A stretch of DNA of 64,000 bases. Origin: Caryophanales bacterium UBA6449 (GTDB lineage: Bacteria > Bacillota_I > Bacilli_A > RFN20 > CAG-288). The notes under the pieces were generated by a model. The model did no database searches, was not told the DNA's origin, and saw nothing but the letters and a program-made list of their open reading frames with translations. Position numbers and translations under genes: made by a program. Below, in pieces: positions 26,038 to 35,129 of this stretch (positions within the stretch are counted from its first letter, which is position 1; each line of letters starts with the position of its first letter). The stretch is taken from NCBI GenBank assembly GCA_002437105.1, contig DJOB01000002.1, positions 10,712-74,711 on the forward strand. The letters are read 5' to 3'.

Positions 26038-27858
26038 CTATATTCCCTCTTTGCCAGGGGCGATCGGATCCTTGGGCTGAGTGGGGGAGAACTTGGGGAA
26101 GGAGGTATATCCGATGGTCTTCACATTGGCTCTGGGGGCTTCGGCGCTGCCGATGGAGGCGATGACGGAGACGATCATGGGGTTGCGGTGGATCTCCCGA
26201 TAGATGAAGTGGCTCGCCGTGTTGCGGATGGTCTCCTTGACCAGGCTGTAGGTCACCTTCTGTCCCGAGGAGAAGACCCGATCGAGCTCCATGGAGACTG
26301 CTTCTTCGGTCTTGCGCTCGAGGGAGGACTTGTTGGATATCAGGATACCTCTCGACTCGACGGTGGGCCGGAACAGGAGCTTGTTAGCCTTGGGATCGAT
26401 GCTGACGAACACGCCGACGATACCCTCATTGATCAGGATATTGCGATCCCTGATGACCGAGGAGAGGACTCCCATGGGCGATTTGCCATCGATGTAGAGA
26501 GCTTCGCAGGTGAACGGTTTACCGCGCGTGATCTCGTGCTTGTACATGACCAGAGTCTCGCCGTTCCGCATCACGAACGTGTGCGAGGGATCGAGACCGC
26601 ACTCCTGGGCGATCTGGCAGTGGATGACCAGCATGCGGTACTCGCCGTGGATGGGCATGAAGTACTTGGGACGAGCCAGCTTCTGAAGGAGCCGGAGCTC
26701 GACCTTGGAGGCGTGACCGGAGGAGTGCAGGGCCAGCGCGGGCGTGTCGGTGATGACATTGGCGCCGGCGCGGATCAGATCATCGACCACCTTGTTGACC
26801 GAGGCGGTATTGCCGGGAATGGGGTGGGAGGAGAAGACGATGGTATCGCCCGGCAGAATCCTGATGTAGCGGTGCGTGCCGGTGGCGATCCGTGAGAGGG
26901 CGGCGAGGGGTTCACCCTGGCTGCCGGTGCAGAGGATGCAGACCTGCGAAGCGGGCAGGTGCTGGACTCGATCGGGGTCGACGAGCGAGGAATCCGAGAT
27001 CTTGATGATGCCCAGATCACGGGCGATCTTGAGGTTTCCCTCCATGGAGCGACCCATGACACACACCTTGCGACCATGCTTGATGGCGCACTGGGTGATC
27101 TGGGTGATACGCGACAGGTTCGAGGCGAAGGTGGAGATGATCAGTCGGCCCATAGCGCGGCTGAAAACCTCGTCGATACCTTTCTTTACGTTCTTCTCGC
27201 TGGGGGTATAGCCCTCCTTCTCCGCATTGGTCGAATCGGCCATCAGCAGGTCGATTCCCTGATCGCCGAAGCGGGTGAGGCGCGACATATCGAAGTCGTG
27301 ATCCACCGGGGTTAGGTCGATCTTGAAGTCTCCGGTGGTCGCGACGGTACCCTGCGGGGTGGTCACATAGATGCCGAAAGCATCGGGGATGGAGTGGGTG
27401 ACGTGGAAGAACTGTACCTTGAACGATCCGCACACGAGGTTGGAGTTCTCATCCACCTCGACGACCTGAGTCTTGGAGCCCAGGTTGTATTCGGCCAATT
27501 TATTTTTTATTAGGGCGCAGGCTAGTCTAGGCGCGTAGATGACAGGAACCCTGACGGTCTGGAGCAGGAAGGGGATGGATCCGATGTGGTCCTCGTGTCC
27601 GTGGGTGATGCAGAGGGCCCGGATTTTGCGCTCGTTCTGCGCTAGATGGGTGAAATCGGGAATGATGTAGCTGACTCCCGGGTCGTTGTACTCGGGGAAT
27701 TTGACGCCGGAATCCAGGATGACGATGTCGTTGTCATTCTCGATGCAGTAGCAGTTCTTACCGATCTCACCGAGTCCGCCGAGGGCGTAGATGAGGACGG
27801 GAGAGTCTCCGGGATCGGCGACGGTCTGGACCTCGCTCTGAAGCTTGGTATCGCTCAT
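26038..27858 (-). CDS. rnj: Ribonuclease J
   Basis: Metallo-beta-lactamase/beta-CASP ribonuclease (606 residues) with 5'-3' exo- and endonuclease activity, central to mRNA decay and rRNA maturation. The zinc motif HGHEDHIGSIPFLL lies near residue 83; TGDFKIDLTP, DSTNAEKEG and the beta-CASP stretches HSSGHASK and PIHGEYRM follow; the C-terminal RNase J domain is complete. AAGGAG precedes the ATG. The protein is slightly longer than B. subtilis RNase J1. It stands 126 bases downstream of the deformylase gene and may share its transcript. Confidence 0.95.
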   Translation of the reverse strand: MSDTKLQSEVQTVADPGDSPVLIYALGGLGEIGKNCYCIENDNDIVILDSGVKFPEYNDPGVSYIIPDFTHLAQNERKIRALCITHGHEDHIGSIPFLLQTVRVPVIYAPRLACALIKNKLAEYNLGSKTQVVEVDENSNLVCGSFKVQFFHVTHSIPDAFGIYVTTPQGTVATTGDFKIDLTPVDHDFDMSRLTRFGDQGIDLLMADSTNAEKEGYTPSEKNVKKGIDEVFSRAMGRLIISTFASNLSRITQITQCAIKHGRKVCVMGRSMEGNLKIARDLGIIKISDSSLVDPDRVQHLPASQVCILCTGSQGEPLAALSRIATGTHRYIRILPGDTIVFSSHPIPGNTASVNKVVDDLIRAGANVITDTPALALHSSGHASKVELRLLQKLARPKYFMPIHGEYRMLVIHCQIAQECGLDPSHTFVMRNGETLVMYKHEITRGKPFTCEALYIDGKSPMGVLSSVIRDRNILINEGIVGVFVSIDPKANKLLFRPTVESRGILISNKSSLERKTEEAVSMELDRVFSSGQKVTYSLVKETIRNTASHFIYREIHRNPMIVSVIASIGSAEAPRANVKTIGYTSFPKFSPTQPKDPIAPGKEGI

Positions 27859-27984
27859 TATTAATCTCCTTGAAAATGCACTAAAAAAGTGCGGTTTTTA
27901 AATTCGTTGATATTATAAAACAATACAGTTTGCCTATAAAGTATATCTTCTCGAAATACTGGAAACGAGAAGCAGACCGCGACT

Positions 27985-28536
27985 CTAGATCTTGAGAACG
28001 GTCGGGTCTTCCTTCCAGGGGTTGATGGCATCGATCCTATCGTAGTAGAGGTGACCATCGAGATGGTCGAGCTCGTGCTGGAAGATGATGGCGGGGTAAC
28101 CCTTCTGGGTCACCTCGACATCCTGCCCGGTCAGAGCGTCGTAGCCCTTGACGGTGATACGGAAGGAGCGGGGAACGTAGCCGTCCCTATCCACGGCGAC
28201 CGACAGGCAGCCCTCGCCGTTCTTCAGCGCGCAGAGCTTCGCGGATTGACGGACGACGACGGGGTTGATCAGACCGTAGGCGATCTCCTTTCCCTCCACG
28301 ATGACGTAGACGGCGAAGAAGCGCTCGGGGATGCCGATCTGCGGGGCGGCTAGACCGACGCCCGCTCGGACATGGTGGCGCTTGGCCCACCGGTCGTCCT
28401 GGCTATCCTTGAGGTATTGAACCATATCCTTGAGAAGCTGAGCCATCTCCGGGGAGCGAGGATCTTTCACCGGGGTGCAGACTGTGCGGATGACTCCCTC
28501 GTCATCGAAGTGCATCTTGAATACCTTATTTGCCAT
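27985..28536 (-). CDS. def: Peptide deformylase
   Basis: Removes the formyl group from nascent chains. The 183-residue protein has the three metalloenzyme motifs: GVGLAAPQIG, EGCLSV and QHELDHLDG, with the Cys and two His that hold the metal and the catalytic Glu. The insertion before motif II and the length mark it as the type 2 (Gram-positive) deformylase. AGAGGAATC precedes the ATG. RNase J follows downstream on the same strand; ylbF diverges upstream. Confidence 0.95.
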   Translation of the reverse strand: MANKVFKMHFDDEGVIRTVCTPVKDPRSPEMAQLLKDMVQYLKDSQDDRWAKRHHVRAGVGLAAPQIGIPERFFAVYVIVEGKEIAYGLINPVVVRQSAKLCALKNGEGCLSVAVDRDGYVPRSFRITVKGYDALTGQDVEVTQKGYPAIIFQHELDHLDGHLYYDRIDAINPWKEDPTVLKI

Positions 28537-28624
28537 CTTTGATTCCTCTTTTCACTCCGTATATCTTACTACCCTCACCTGTCCCCACGGTGCATTCGCA
28601 TTTCCTTTCATATCCGCTTTCGTC

Positions 28625-28630
28625 TAGAAT
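28625..28630 (+). promoter_or_regulatory. Candidate -10 box for ylbF
   Basis: TAGAAT ends 8 bases before the ylbF ATG, which has no ribosome site. If used, transcription would begin almost at the start codon, giving a leaderless mRNA. The -35 match is weak. Confidence 0.3.
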
Positions 28631-28638
28631 CTCCGTGT

Positions 28639-29022
28639 ATGAAAAGCAGTGATATCAGTGTTCAGGAAGCTCTGCTGGAGCTCGAGGATGCGATCCGGGA
28701 CAGCTATGAGTTTCAGCGGCTCCGCTTCCTCATCCTGCGCGAGCGGAAGGATCCGGAGATAGGTGCTCTCAAGGCGAGGCAGCACGCGCTGGAGGAGCGC
28801 CTGGCCCAAGCGGGACGCCAGTCGCTTCCCCCGGAGGTCCTAGTCGCGCTCTCGCAGGTTCAGCAGGAGCTGGCCGATAATCCGGTGCGGGCGGAGATGC
28901 GCACGATGGAGAAGAGGCTGGAGCGGTATCTGTCGCCCCTGGCCTATGCGCTGCACGAGCTGCCGGGCCAGGAGTATGAGGACGTGATGGGCAACGATCC
29001 GAGAGGAGGTGGAATATGCTGA
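28639..29022 (+). CDS. ylbF: YlbF-family regulator
   Basis: A 127-residue helical protein of the YlbF/YmcA family; in B. subtilis YlbF works with YmcA and YaaT in RNase Y specificity and competence/biofilm control. Residues 8-110 show the family's long amphipathic helices with an RARQHALEE/SQVQQELADNPV pattern. Gene order ylbF-rsmD-coaD matches B. subtilis ylbF-ylbG-ylbH-ylbI with ylbG missing, which supports the call more than sequence alone. The tail GNDPRGGGIC ends in Cys. No ribosome site is seen before the ATG. It overlaps rsmD by 7 bases. Confidence 0.8.
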   Translation: MKSSDISVQEALLELEDAIRDSYEFQRLRFLILRERKDPEIGALKARQHALEERLAQAGRQSLPPEVLVALSQVQQELADNPVRAEMRTMEKRLERYLSPLAYALHELPGQEYEDVMGNDPRGGGIC

Positions 29023-29573
29023 GGATCATCGGTGGAGAGTATAGACATAGACATCTGGAGGTGCCTGAGAGCGAGGAGTGCCGCCCGACGATGGATAAGG
29101 TGAGGGAGGCGGTCTTCTCCTCTCTGGGCGAGAAGATCATCAATGCCCGCTTCCTCGATCTGTTCGCTGGCAGCGGAGCGGTGGGACTCGAAGCTTATTC
29201 CCGCGGGGCGAAGAGCGTCGTCTTCAACGAGAAGGACACCATGGTCATGCGGACTCTGGTCAAGAATATCGCTTCGCTCGATCCCGAGAGGCGCGTCTGC
29301 CTCACCCTGAAGAAGAACTGGACCGATGCGATGGTTCAGCTCTCCGCTCGCGGGATGTCCTTCGACGTGGTCTACCTCGATCCTCCCTATGCTCTCGATA
29401 TCAATGCGGAAGCGATTCAGCGGATGCGCGAGCTGGGTCTCATCGGTCCGGGGAGCGTGGTGGTCGCGGAGCAGACGACTCCGCTCAAGGAGCTCGAGGG
29501 CTTCACGCTGAAGGCGAAGAAGTATGGGAAGAAGCACGTGGGAATCTATGTCCTCGGGGGAGCCGCAGAATGA
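29016..29573 (+). CDS. rsmD: 16S rRNA (guanine966-N2)-methyltransferase
   Basis: A 185-residue SAM-dependent methyltransferase that modifies G966 of 16S rRNA. It starts LRIIGGEYRHR, has RPTMDKVREAVFSSL, the SAM-binding DLFAGSGAVGLEA and the catalytic DPPY motif (VVYLDPPYAL). GAGGAGG lies just before the ATG, within the end of ylbF. The stop overlaps the coaD start as ATGA, so ylbF, rsmD and coaD are translationally linked. Confidence 0.95.
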   Translation: MLRIIGGEYRHRHLEVPESEECRPTMDKVREAVFSSLGEKIINARFLDLFAGSGAVGLEAYSRGAKSVVFNEKDTMVMRTLVKNIASLDPERRVCLTLKKNWTDAMVQLSARGMSFDVVYLDPPYALDINAEAIQRMRELGLIGPGSVVVAEQTTPLKELEGFTLKAKKYGKKHVGIYVLGGAAE

Positions 29574-30058
29574 GCGTGGGACTGTTTCCCGGGAGCTTTG
29601 ACCCGCTGACTCTCGGCCACGTGGATATCGTGAAGAAGGCGCTGACCGTCTTCGATCGCGTCATCGTGCTCGTGGCGGACGACCCGTTCAAGAAGTACAC
29701 CTTCTCCGGCGAGGAGCGGATGCGGATCTGCCGTGAGGATCTGGAGCCGCTGGGGAGCGTGGAGGTGGTGAGAGGTGCCGGTCTCACCGCGCAGTTCGCG
29801 GAGCAGCATGGCTGCTGCGCTCTGATCAGGGGGATGAGAGCGGAATCCGACTTCTCCTCCGAGTACCGTATGGCCCAGCTCAATCAGCAGATCGGTCACG
29901 GTCTTCAGACTGTCTTCTTTCTGACCTCCCCGCAGTTCAGCTATCTCTCCTCCGCGGTCGTCAAGAATCTCTATATATCCGGTGCCGATGTTTCGGACAT
30001 GGTGCCCGAGAATGCTTATAGAGCTATGCAGAGCAAGCTAAAAAAGACTTCTTTATAG
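29570..30058 (+). CDS. coaD: Phosphopantetheine adenylyltransferase
   Basis: Penultimate step of coenzyme A synthesis, making dephospho-CoA from 4'-phosphopantetheine and ATP. The 162-residue protein has the nucleotidyltransferase GSFDPLTLGH motif, RGMRAESDFSSEYRMA for substrate binding, and the C-terminal YLSSAVVKNL signature. Its ATG overlaps the rsmD stop. A strong bidirectional terminator follows. Confidence 0.95.
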   Translation: MSVGLFPGSFDPLTLGHVDIVKKALTVFDRVIVLVADDPFKKYTFSGEERMRICREDLEPLGSVEVVRGAGLTAQFAEQHGCCALIRGMRAESDFSSEYRMAQLNQQIGHGLQTVFFLTSPQFSYLSSAVVKNLYISGADVSDMVPENAYRAMQSKLKKTSL

Positions 30059-30104
30059 CCGTTTTTAATCTATTAGCAACTTATTTTTACCGCTAGATGC
30101 AATA

Positions 30105-30136
30105 TAAAAAAGCCCCGCAGATCTGCGAGGCTTTTT
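30105..30136. terminator. Bidirectional terminator between coaD and the lipoprotein operon
   Basis: AAAAAAGCC on the left and GGCTTTTT on the right flank CGCAG-ATC-TGCG-like arms, giving a long stem with one mismatch. It serves convergent transcripts of coaD and the lipoprotein operon. Confidence 0.9.
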
Positions 30137-30150
30137 CGGTATTGGTGTTC

Positions 30151-31590
30151 CTATCGGAGCGAGTATTTCTCGATGAAGTCTTCCATCGGTTTGAAGGCGG
30201 TGGTTCCGAAGCTGGTGAAGGTGAAGACATAGGGGGAGAGAGGGGCATGTGTCTCCGCGTTGAAGACGTTGGCGGTGAAGGTCACCTTAACTTCACTCGA
30301 ATCGATATCGCCCTCTATCTTCATATCGATGGTGGACCAACCCATCGTCAGATCGTCGGATGAGGTGATTCCGAAATTCTTGAAGAAGTCGACGCCGATA
30401 TCGTAGTCGTCGGTGCTGTATACCCCGTCCGCGTAGGTGAGGTACTGCATCCGCTTGAAGAGGAGCAGGTTCTTCGGATAGTTCATCACCGCTGAGACAT
30501 CGTCCTGCTTCGTGGTGAAAGCGCCGCGCGCGTATCCGGGCTTCTCGGAGTTCTCCTGGGTGATGAGCTTGATCTTCTGCTGCGAGTCGGTATAGGTCAG
30601 GAAGACATCATCGTAGATCAGCGGACCGGAGGTTCCTTCGATGTTGATAGCTTCGGGCTTGGAGATGTGGATATATCCTCGGTTAGCGTACTGCACGAGT
30701 TCCGGGTAGGTGGAAATGTATTTGCTCGAAGCGTAGTTGAAATAGTACTGATCGGTGAAGTACTCGAGCACGCCGGTGCTGCCGTCGCTGAGCGGCTCTT
30801 CGCGCAGATAGTTATCGGCGGCGAAAAGATCGCGAACCTTGGTCTCCTCCGCGGTGGGAGTGAAGGGGGTACCACCCTCTGCGACGAAGCTATCGAGCAG
30901 GTCGACTCGGGCGGTGTAGAAATCGGTTAGAACCAGCTGATAGGCCGCATTGGTATCGCTCAGGGTAAAGCTGATCGTCAGAGTCTGCGTAGCCGTATCC
31001 AGCTTGAAATCCATCACATCCTTGAGGAATAGATAGGAGGAGTCGGATAGGTCGATGAGGTTCATCACCTTGGTGCAGACATTGCGCTTGGAGGTGGAGA
31101 CTTCGGTTCCGTCCTTCAGAGATGAGAAATCTACATCGAACAGGGAGACGACGGTGGAGTTGTCATAGAGGGAGGTGATCGGATCAGCACCCGACTTCAA
31201 AACTTCGCCAGCGAGCACATAATCCTTCTTATTTTCATCGGACTCGATGCTGTAGGAGGCGACACCAGCAGCGGTTTTGACATACCCGCTCTGGTAGTCA
31301 TCGTCGTCCTGCATCCAGGTGTAATCGGCGGTGAAGATCAGATTTGGACGAGCTGCTCTCTTGTTGATGTAGGTCTTGAGCGAGTAGCGGGCTTCCTCTC
31401 GGTTCAAGTAGTTCAAAGCCTCTTTGACCGTATGGAAGGATGATTGCTCCGCCGATGATGAACTCGCATCGGTGGTCGTTCCGCTCGTGGAGACCAGAGA
31501 GGAAGCTGGGGTGGAGTCAGGAGTACGGCTGCAGGAAGTCATGAGTGTGAGTGCGAGCAGCGGAAGGATGAGAATCTTGTTCTTAGTCAT
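30151..31590 (-). CDS. Ser/Thr-linker lipoprotein, last gene of operon
   Basis: A 479-residue predicted surface lipoprotein: KNK start, hydrophobic ILPLLALTL and lipobox MTSC (Cys20), then a 30-residue Ser/Thr/Pro linker. The remainder has many Tyr, Asp and Thr in alternating strands and no recognisable catalytic motif. It ends in FTSFGTTAFKPMEDFIEKYSLR. It begins 5 bases after the stop of the 867-residue lipoprotein, so the two are surely co-transcribed. Function unknown. Confidence 0.75.
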   Translation of the reverse strand: MTKNKILILPLLALTLMTSCSRTPDSTPASSLVSTSGTTTDASSSSAEQSSFHTVKEALNYLNREEARYSLKTYINKRAARPNLIFTADYTWMQDDDDYQSGYVKTAAGVASYSIESDENKKDYVLAGEVLKSGADPITSLYDNSTVVSLFDVDFSSLKDGTEVSTSKRNVCTKVMNLIDLSDSSYLFLKDVMDFKLDTATQTLTISFTLSDTNAAYQLVLTDFYTARVDLLDSFVAEGGTPFTPTAEETKVRDLFAADNYLREEPLSDGSTGVLEYFTDQYYFNYASSKYISTYPELVQYANRGYIHISKPEAINIEGTSGPLIYDDVFLTYTDSQQKIKLITQENSEKPGYARGAFTTKQDDVSAVMNYPKNLLLFKRMQYLTYADGVYSTDDYDIGVDFFKNFGITSSDDLTMGWSTIDMKIEGDIDSSEVKVTFTANVFNAETHAPLSPYVFTFTSFGTTAFKPMEDFIEKYSLR

Positions 31591-31595
31591 ATCTC

Positions 31596-34199
31596 TTAAG
31601 CTTTGGTGAAGTAGTCGTAGGTGTATTCGTTGAAATCATCATCGCCGCTCTCATCGCCCAAAATGTAGGTGGTGGAGCCGGAATCCTGGCCTTCCCAGGT
31701 AGAGGTGGAGAGGCAGAATCCTAATCCTTCGGCCTGGCTGTAGGTCATCCTCAGCGAGTAGGTGCTGAGGGTCTTGTTATCAGCATCGATGATGCGAGAA
31801 TAGGAGAACTTGCCGCTTCCCGCATCGACGAGGAAGGCGAAGTTGAAGGTCTGACCAGCGACGACCAGAGTGCCGTGGTTCGCCGAGGTCTGACCATCGA
31901 CCTCGATATTGTCTTCCGCGATGACGGCGGTAGCGCTCTTCTCGGTGTTCTTCCAAGTGCCCTTTAAAGCGGAGATTGTGGCGCCCTGGCTGGGCTTGAC
32001 GGTGATGGAGAAATCGGTGCTGCCGAAATTGTTGCGCTTGTGCTCTGTGGAGATGGTCAGGTTGACGGTGACCGGGGAGGTGATCTCCATCTTCGAGGTG
32101 TCGAAGGTCAGTTTGCTGTTGACCGCATCGACATAGGAGAGGAGGCCGTGAGAATCGTTGGTGTAGGTGACCTTGGTGTCGGGAGGAAGGGCGACATCGC
32201 CAGTGGGCTCATCGCCAGATGCGCTCAGCATGAAGCGGTACTGACCGCCGGCATAGATGGTAGCGGAAGTGGAAGTGTCGACATCGTAGTCGGTCTCGCT
32301 GTATGAGAAACGCTGGATGTAGAAGTTCCTGACGAGGATGTTGTAGACGACCGTCAGGTCTACAGTAGCAGTTACCGTCTTATCAGAGAGGTTGGAAATC
32401 GTCACTTTCGCCTTTCCTTCGCTCGCCGCTTCGAAGCGATTGTAGTCATCGTTCCATCTCACCACGGACTTGTTGTCGCTCTCGGTGACGACATACTGCC
32501 AGGAATCGAGAGCGGTGGTGGGAGCATAGTCGAACTTCAGCAGGTCGGAATCGGAGGAGAGCTTATCGCCGCTGTTGATGGTATTTCCCTGTCCCGCCTG
32601 AGGATTGTTGATGGTGACGTTGGAGAGGCTGGTGATGAAGTAGGGGGTCGCATCGAACTCCACATCGTTCTTCTGGTTGTATTCACAGTTGATGGCGATC
32701 TTCTTCAGGATGGTTCCAGTATTGGCAAAATTTTCATCCGGAGTGCCGTTGATGAAGGAATCGGAGCTGAAATCGTAGGTGTTGGTGTCGTATATCTTGC
32801 TGGTGTAGTCGACGGACTTGAGCGCACCGTTAGCCAGGAATTCGAAGCTGACCCGGTACTCGGTGTGTTCCTTCTTCTTGACGATGCTCGAATCGGTAGC
32901 TCCCGAGGAGTCGTAGGTCTTGGACGAGACGAGCTTGGTGGTGAACCCGCTATCGGTCTTCTCGGAGGTTATCTCGACCTTGGCGGATTTGACATAGTCC
33001 TCGACCACCATGCCCACTCGGTATGAATCCATGAACTTGAATTCGATGTTGTACATATCGAATCCGGAGTCCTGGACTTCGAACTTGGAGAGCAGCGGGC
33101 TGATGAACTGGCTGTCGTCGTTCCAGTCGACGTTGTCGATCTCGCTGCCGGTCTGCGTATTGACATTGCTGACCTTATACTTTCCCGCCTTGCCCGCTCT
33201 TCCTTCGAAGCTCGCGGTGGTGTCGATAAACTTGAAGATGCTATTGTTCGCATCGAGCGAGCGATAGACGATACCGGTATCCTTATTGAAATTGTCAGTG
33301 TATTTAGTCAGGGAGGTTAGACCGTCGGCGGAGAGGGTGTAATCAGCCTTGGTGCCCTCCTCGGTGTTGGAATAGGTCAGCTTCGTGAGTCCGGGGGCGA
33401 AGTTCGCCGGGCTGGACTGGACGCGACCGTAGAAGAGGTTGTACAGGGTAGAAGCGGAGTTGGGGAGAACATTCACCGCCGTCCTCTGGAAGTAGAGCGG
33501 CTTAGCGGAGGAAGGATCGTAGAAGAAATCGTAGGTGCCTCCGTCCTCCAACCTTCCCGTGCTGGTTCCGACATCGAAGTTGCCGAAGCACTTGGTGCGG
33601 TCGATATCGGCGGGGCTGAGCTCTGTCTGACCGCCCTCCTTGTTCTTGATCACGAGGGAGAAGTTTCCATCGCCGAGGACTTTGACGCCCTTGGCGGTGT
33701 AGATCCCATCTTCCCCTTTGGTCAGGGCAGCCGTGAAGTCGCCCTGGATGGTGACATCGCCGCTGACGGATAGGCGAGCGGTCACCAGTACGGAGGTGGC
33801 AGGCATCACGAAGGTGTAGGTCGTGTCGTTGACCTTGGTCAGAGCTACCTCGTTGGCCCGGATCTCGACGAGGGTGAATCCCTTCTCGACTCCGACGGTG
33901 ACGGTGACGGTCTCTCCCGCCTTGGCTTTGGTCTTATCGGCGGTCATGGTGATGCCGGTGGCTTTAGAGATGCGGATCACGAATTCCTCTTGGACGGAGG
34001 TGCTGGAACTGGGAGTGGAGGAATCGCCGGTTCCCGAGCTGACCGGAGTCGAGACGCCGGTGTCGGAAGGAGTGGAGACGGAGCTGTCGGGAGTGGAGAC
34101 AGAAGAGGAGGGAGTGGAAGAAGTGGCGGGATTATTGCATCCGGCCAATGTAAAAGTCAACAATCCAGCGAGCGCGAGCAGGGATTTTCTAGTTTTCAT
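31596..34199 (-). CDS. Large lipoprotein with a bacterial repeat domain
   Basis: An 867-residue lipoprotein. Signal peptide with lipobox LAGC (Cys21), then Ser/Thr/Pro linker to about residue 68. Residues 72-150 read like the divergent InlB B-repeat / 'bacterial repeat' module: ISKATGITMTADKTKAKAGETVTVTV, then GFTLVEIRANEV and YTFVMPATSVLVTA (each segment given in part). The remainder is beta-rich, with a likely Ig-like stretch around 555-610. Such modules are typical of adhesins and surface-binding proteins. AAAGGA precedes the ATG; 19 bases separate it from the 288-residue lipoprotein gene. Confidence 0.75.
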   Translation of the reverse strand: MKTRKSLLALAGLLTFTLAGCNNPATSSTPSSSVSTPDSSVSTPSDTGVSTPVSSGTGDSSTPSSSTSVQEEFVIRISKATGITMTADKTKAKAGETVTVTVGVEKGFTLVEIRANEVALTKVNDTTYTFVMPATSVLVTARLSVSGDVTIQGDFTAALTKGEDGIYTAKGVKVLGDGNFSLVIKNKEGGQTELSPADIDRTKCFGNFDVGTSTGRLEDGGTYDFFYDPSSAKPLYFQRTAVNVLPNSASTLYNLFYGRVQSSPANFAPGLTKLTYSNTEEGTKADYTLSADGLTSLTKYTDNFNKDTGIVYRSLDANNSIFKFIDTTASFEGRAGKAGKYKVSNVNTQTGSEIDNVDWNDDSQFISPLLSKFEVQDSGFDMYNIEFKFMDSYRVGMVVEDYVKSAKVEITSEKTDSGFTTKLVSSKTYDSSGATDSSIVKKKEHTEYRVSFEFLANGALKSVDYTSKIYDTNTYDFSSDSFINGTPDENFANTGTILKKIAINCEYNQKNDVEFDATPYFITSLSNVTINNPQAGQGNTINSGDKLSSDSDLLKFDYAPTTALDSWQYVVTESDNKSVVRWNDDYNRFEAASEGKAKVTISNLSDKTVTATVDLTVVYNILVRNFYIQRFSYSETDYDVDTSTSATIYAGGQYRFMLSASGDEPTGDVALPPDTKVTYTNDSHGLLSYVDAVNSKLTFDTSKMEITSPVTVNLTISTEHKRNNFGSTDFSITVKPSQGATISALKGTWKNTEKSATAVIAEDNIEVDGQTSANHGTLVVAGQTFNFAFLVDAGSGKFSYSRIIDADNKTLSTYSLRMTYSQAEGLGFCLSTSTWEGQDSGSTTYILGDESGDDDFNEYTYDYFTKA

Positions 34200-34218
34200 T
34201 TATGGTTTTCCTTTTAGC

Positions 34219-35085
34219 TTAGTCTTTTTCGAATATGGGCTTAAAGAAGTTGATCAGGCCGTTGTTGTCGAGGAGGTGGACTATATCTAGGGTGACGGAT
34301 ATGTTGACCTCGGTCACATTGACGGGTGCGGCCGTGCCATCCTCGAGCTTAGCGACGACGGTGAAAAGGTATTCATCGTAGTCGGAGGTGCTCGATTCGG
34401 TGCTGTAGGTGAGAGTCAGGTAGATAGGGTTGTATCTAGTTCCGGAGACGAGGGCCTGCAGCACACCGGTCAGATCCGAGTTGAAGTAGACGATGTAGTC
34501 CTCGGATCCGGTGACGCTGTACTGAGCTTTCCAGTAGTCTGGCAAGGAAAGGTAAGCGGTGGCCTCTTCCAGCGTCGCTTTGTTCCTCGCGTTGACCGCA
34601 TCTTTGAAGAAGATGAAGTCCCCCTCGTCCTTGGCGGTCACGATCGATCCACCGGCCTTCTTAGCTTTGATCGTGTACGTCTCACCCGAGACGTGAGAGA
34701 TTTCCAGGATGCTCTCGTCGTACTCGAATTTGAGGACAGTTCCCTGAGGATCGTACTGGGCGGAGGGAGTCATAGTGAAGGTGTAGGTCTTGCCTACGAC
34801 CAAGTGCGATCCGACTGCGGTATCGAGGAAGACACCGCTCATCGACACCCGGTTCACCTTCTCTTTATCATCGATAGTGACATCGGCTGGGAAATCGAAG
34901 TTGTAATCCGCGGATGAACTAGAGGAATCACTAGTGCTGGAGCTGGGGGTGTCAGAGGAGACGACCGATGAATTCGGAGTGGAGGAGTCCGGTGTGGTGC
35001 TAGAGGAGGAGCTGGGGGTAGCGGGGGTGCAACTGGCGAGTGAGAGGGCAGCAAGGACAGCGCCGAAGAGACGTATTTTTTTCAT
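34219..35085 (-). CDS. Ser/Thr-linker lipoprotein, 288 residues
   Basis: A smaller lipoprotein with lipobox LASC (Cys19), a Ser/Thr/Pro linker to about residue 63, then a domain of roughly 220 residues. Within it, KVNRVSMSGVFLDTAVGSHLV, KTYTFTMTPSAQYDP (given in part) and the TVLKFEYDE strand suggest an Ig-like/BIG2-type beta sandwich. No enzyme motif is seen. The ribosome site is weak (GGAAATAG). It is the second gene of the operon, 44 bases after the 725-residue gene. Confidence 0.72.
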   Translation of the reverse strand: MKKIRLFGAVLAALSLASCTPATPSSSSSTTPDSSTPNSSVVSSDTPSSSTSDSSSSSADYNFDFPADVTIDDKEKVNRVSMSGVFLDTAVGSHLVVGKTYTFTMTPSAQYDPQGTVLKFEYDESILEISHVSGETYTIKAKKAGGSIVTAKDEGDFIFFKDAVNARNKATLEEATAYLSLPDYWKAQYSVTGSEDYIVYFNSDLTGVLQALVSGTRYNPIYLTLTYSTESSTSDYDEYLFTVVAKLEDGTAAPVNVTEVNISVTLDIVHLLDNNGLINFFKPIFEKD

Positions 35086-35129
35086 AGCTTTTCTATTTCC
35101 TATCGTAAAACCAAGCTATTATACTTTTT

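Noticed and set aside
27888..27903. GCACT/AGTGC hairpin upstream of RNase J as the deformylase terminator
   Set aside because: The stem is only 5 bp and the U-run is in the loop rather than after the stem, so it is not a credible terminator.
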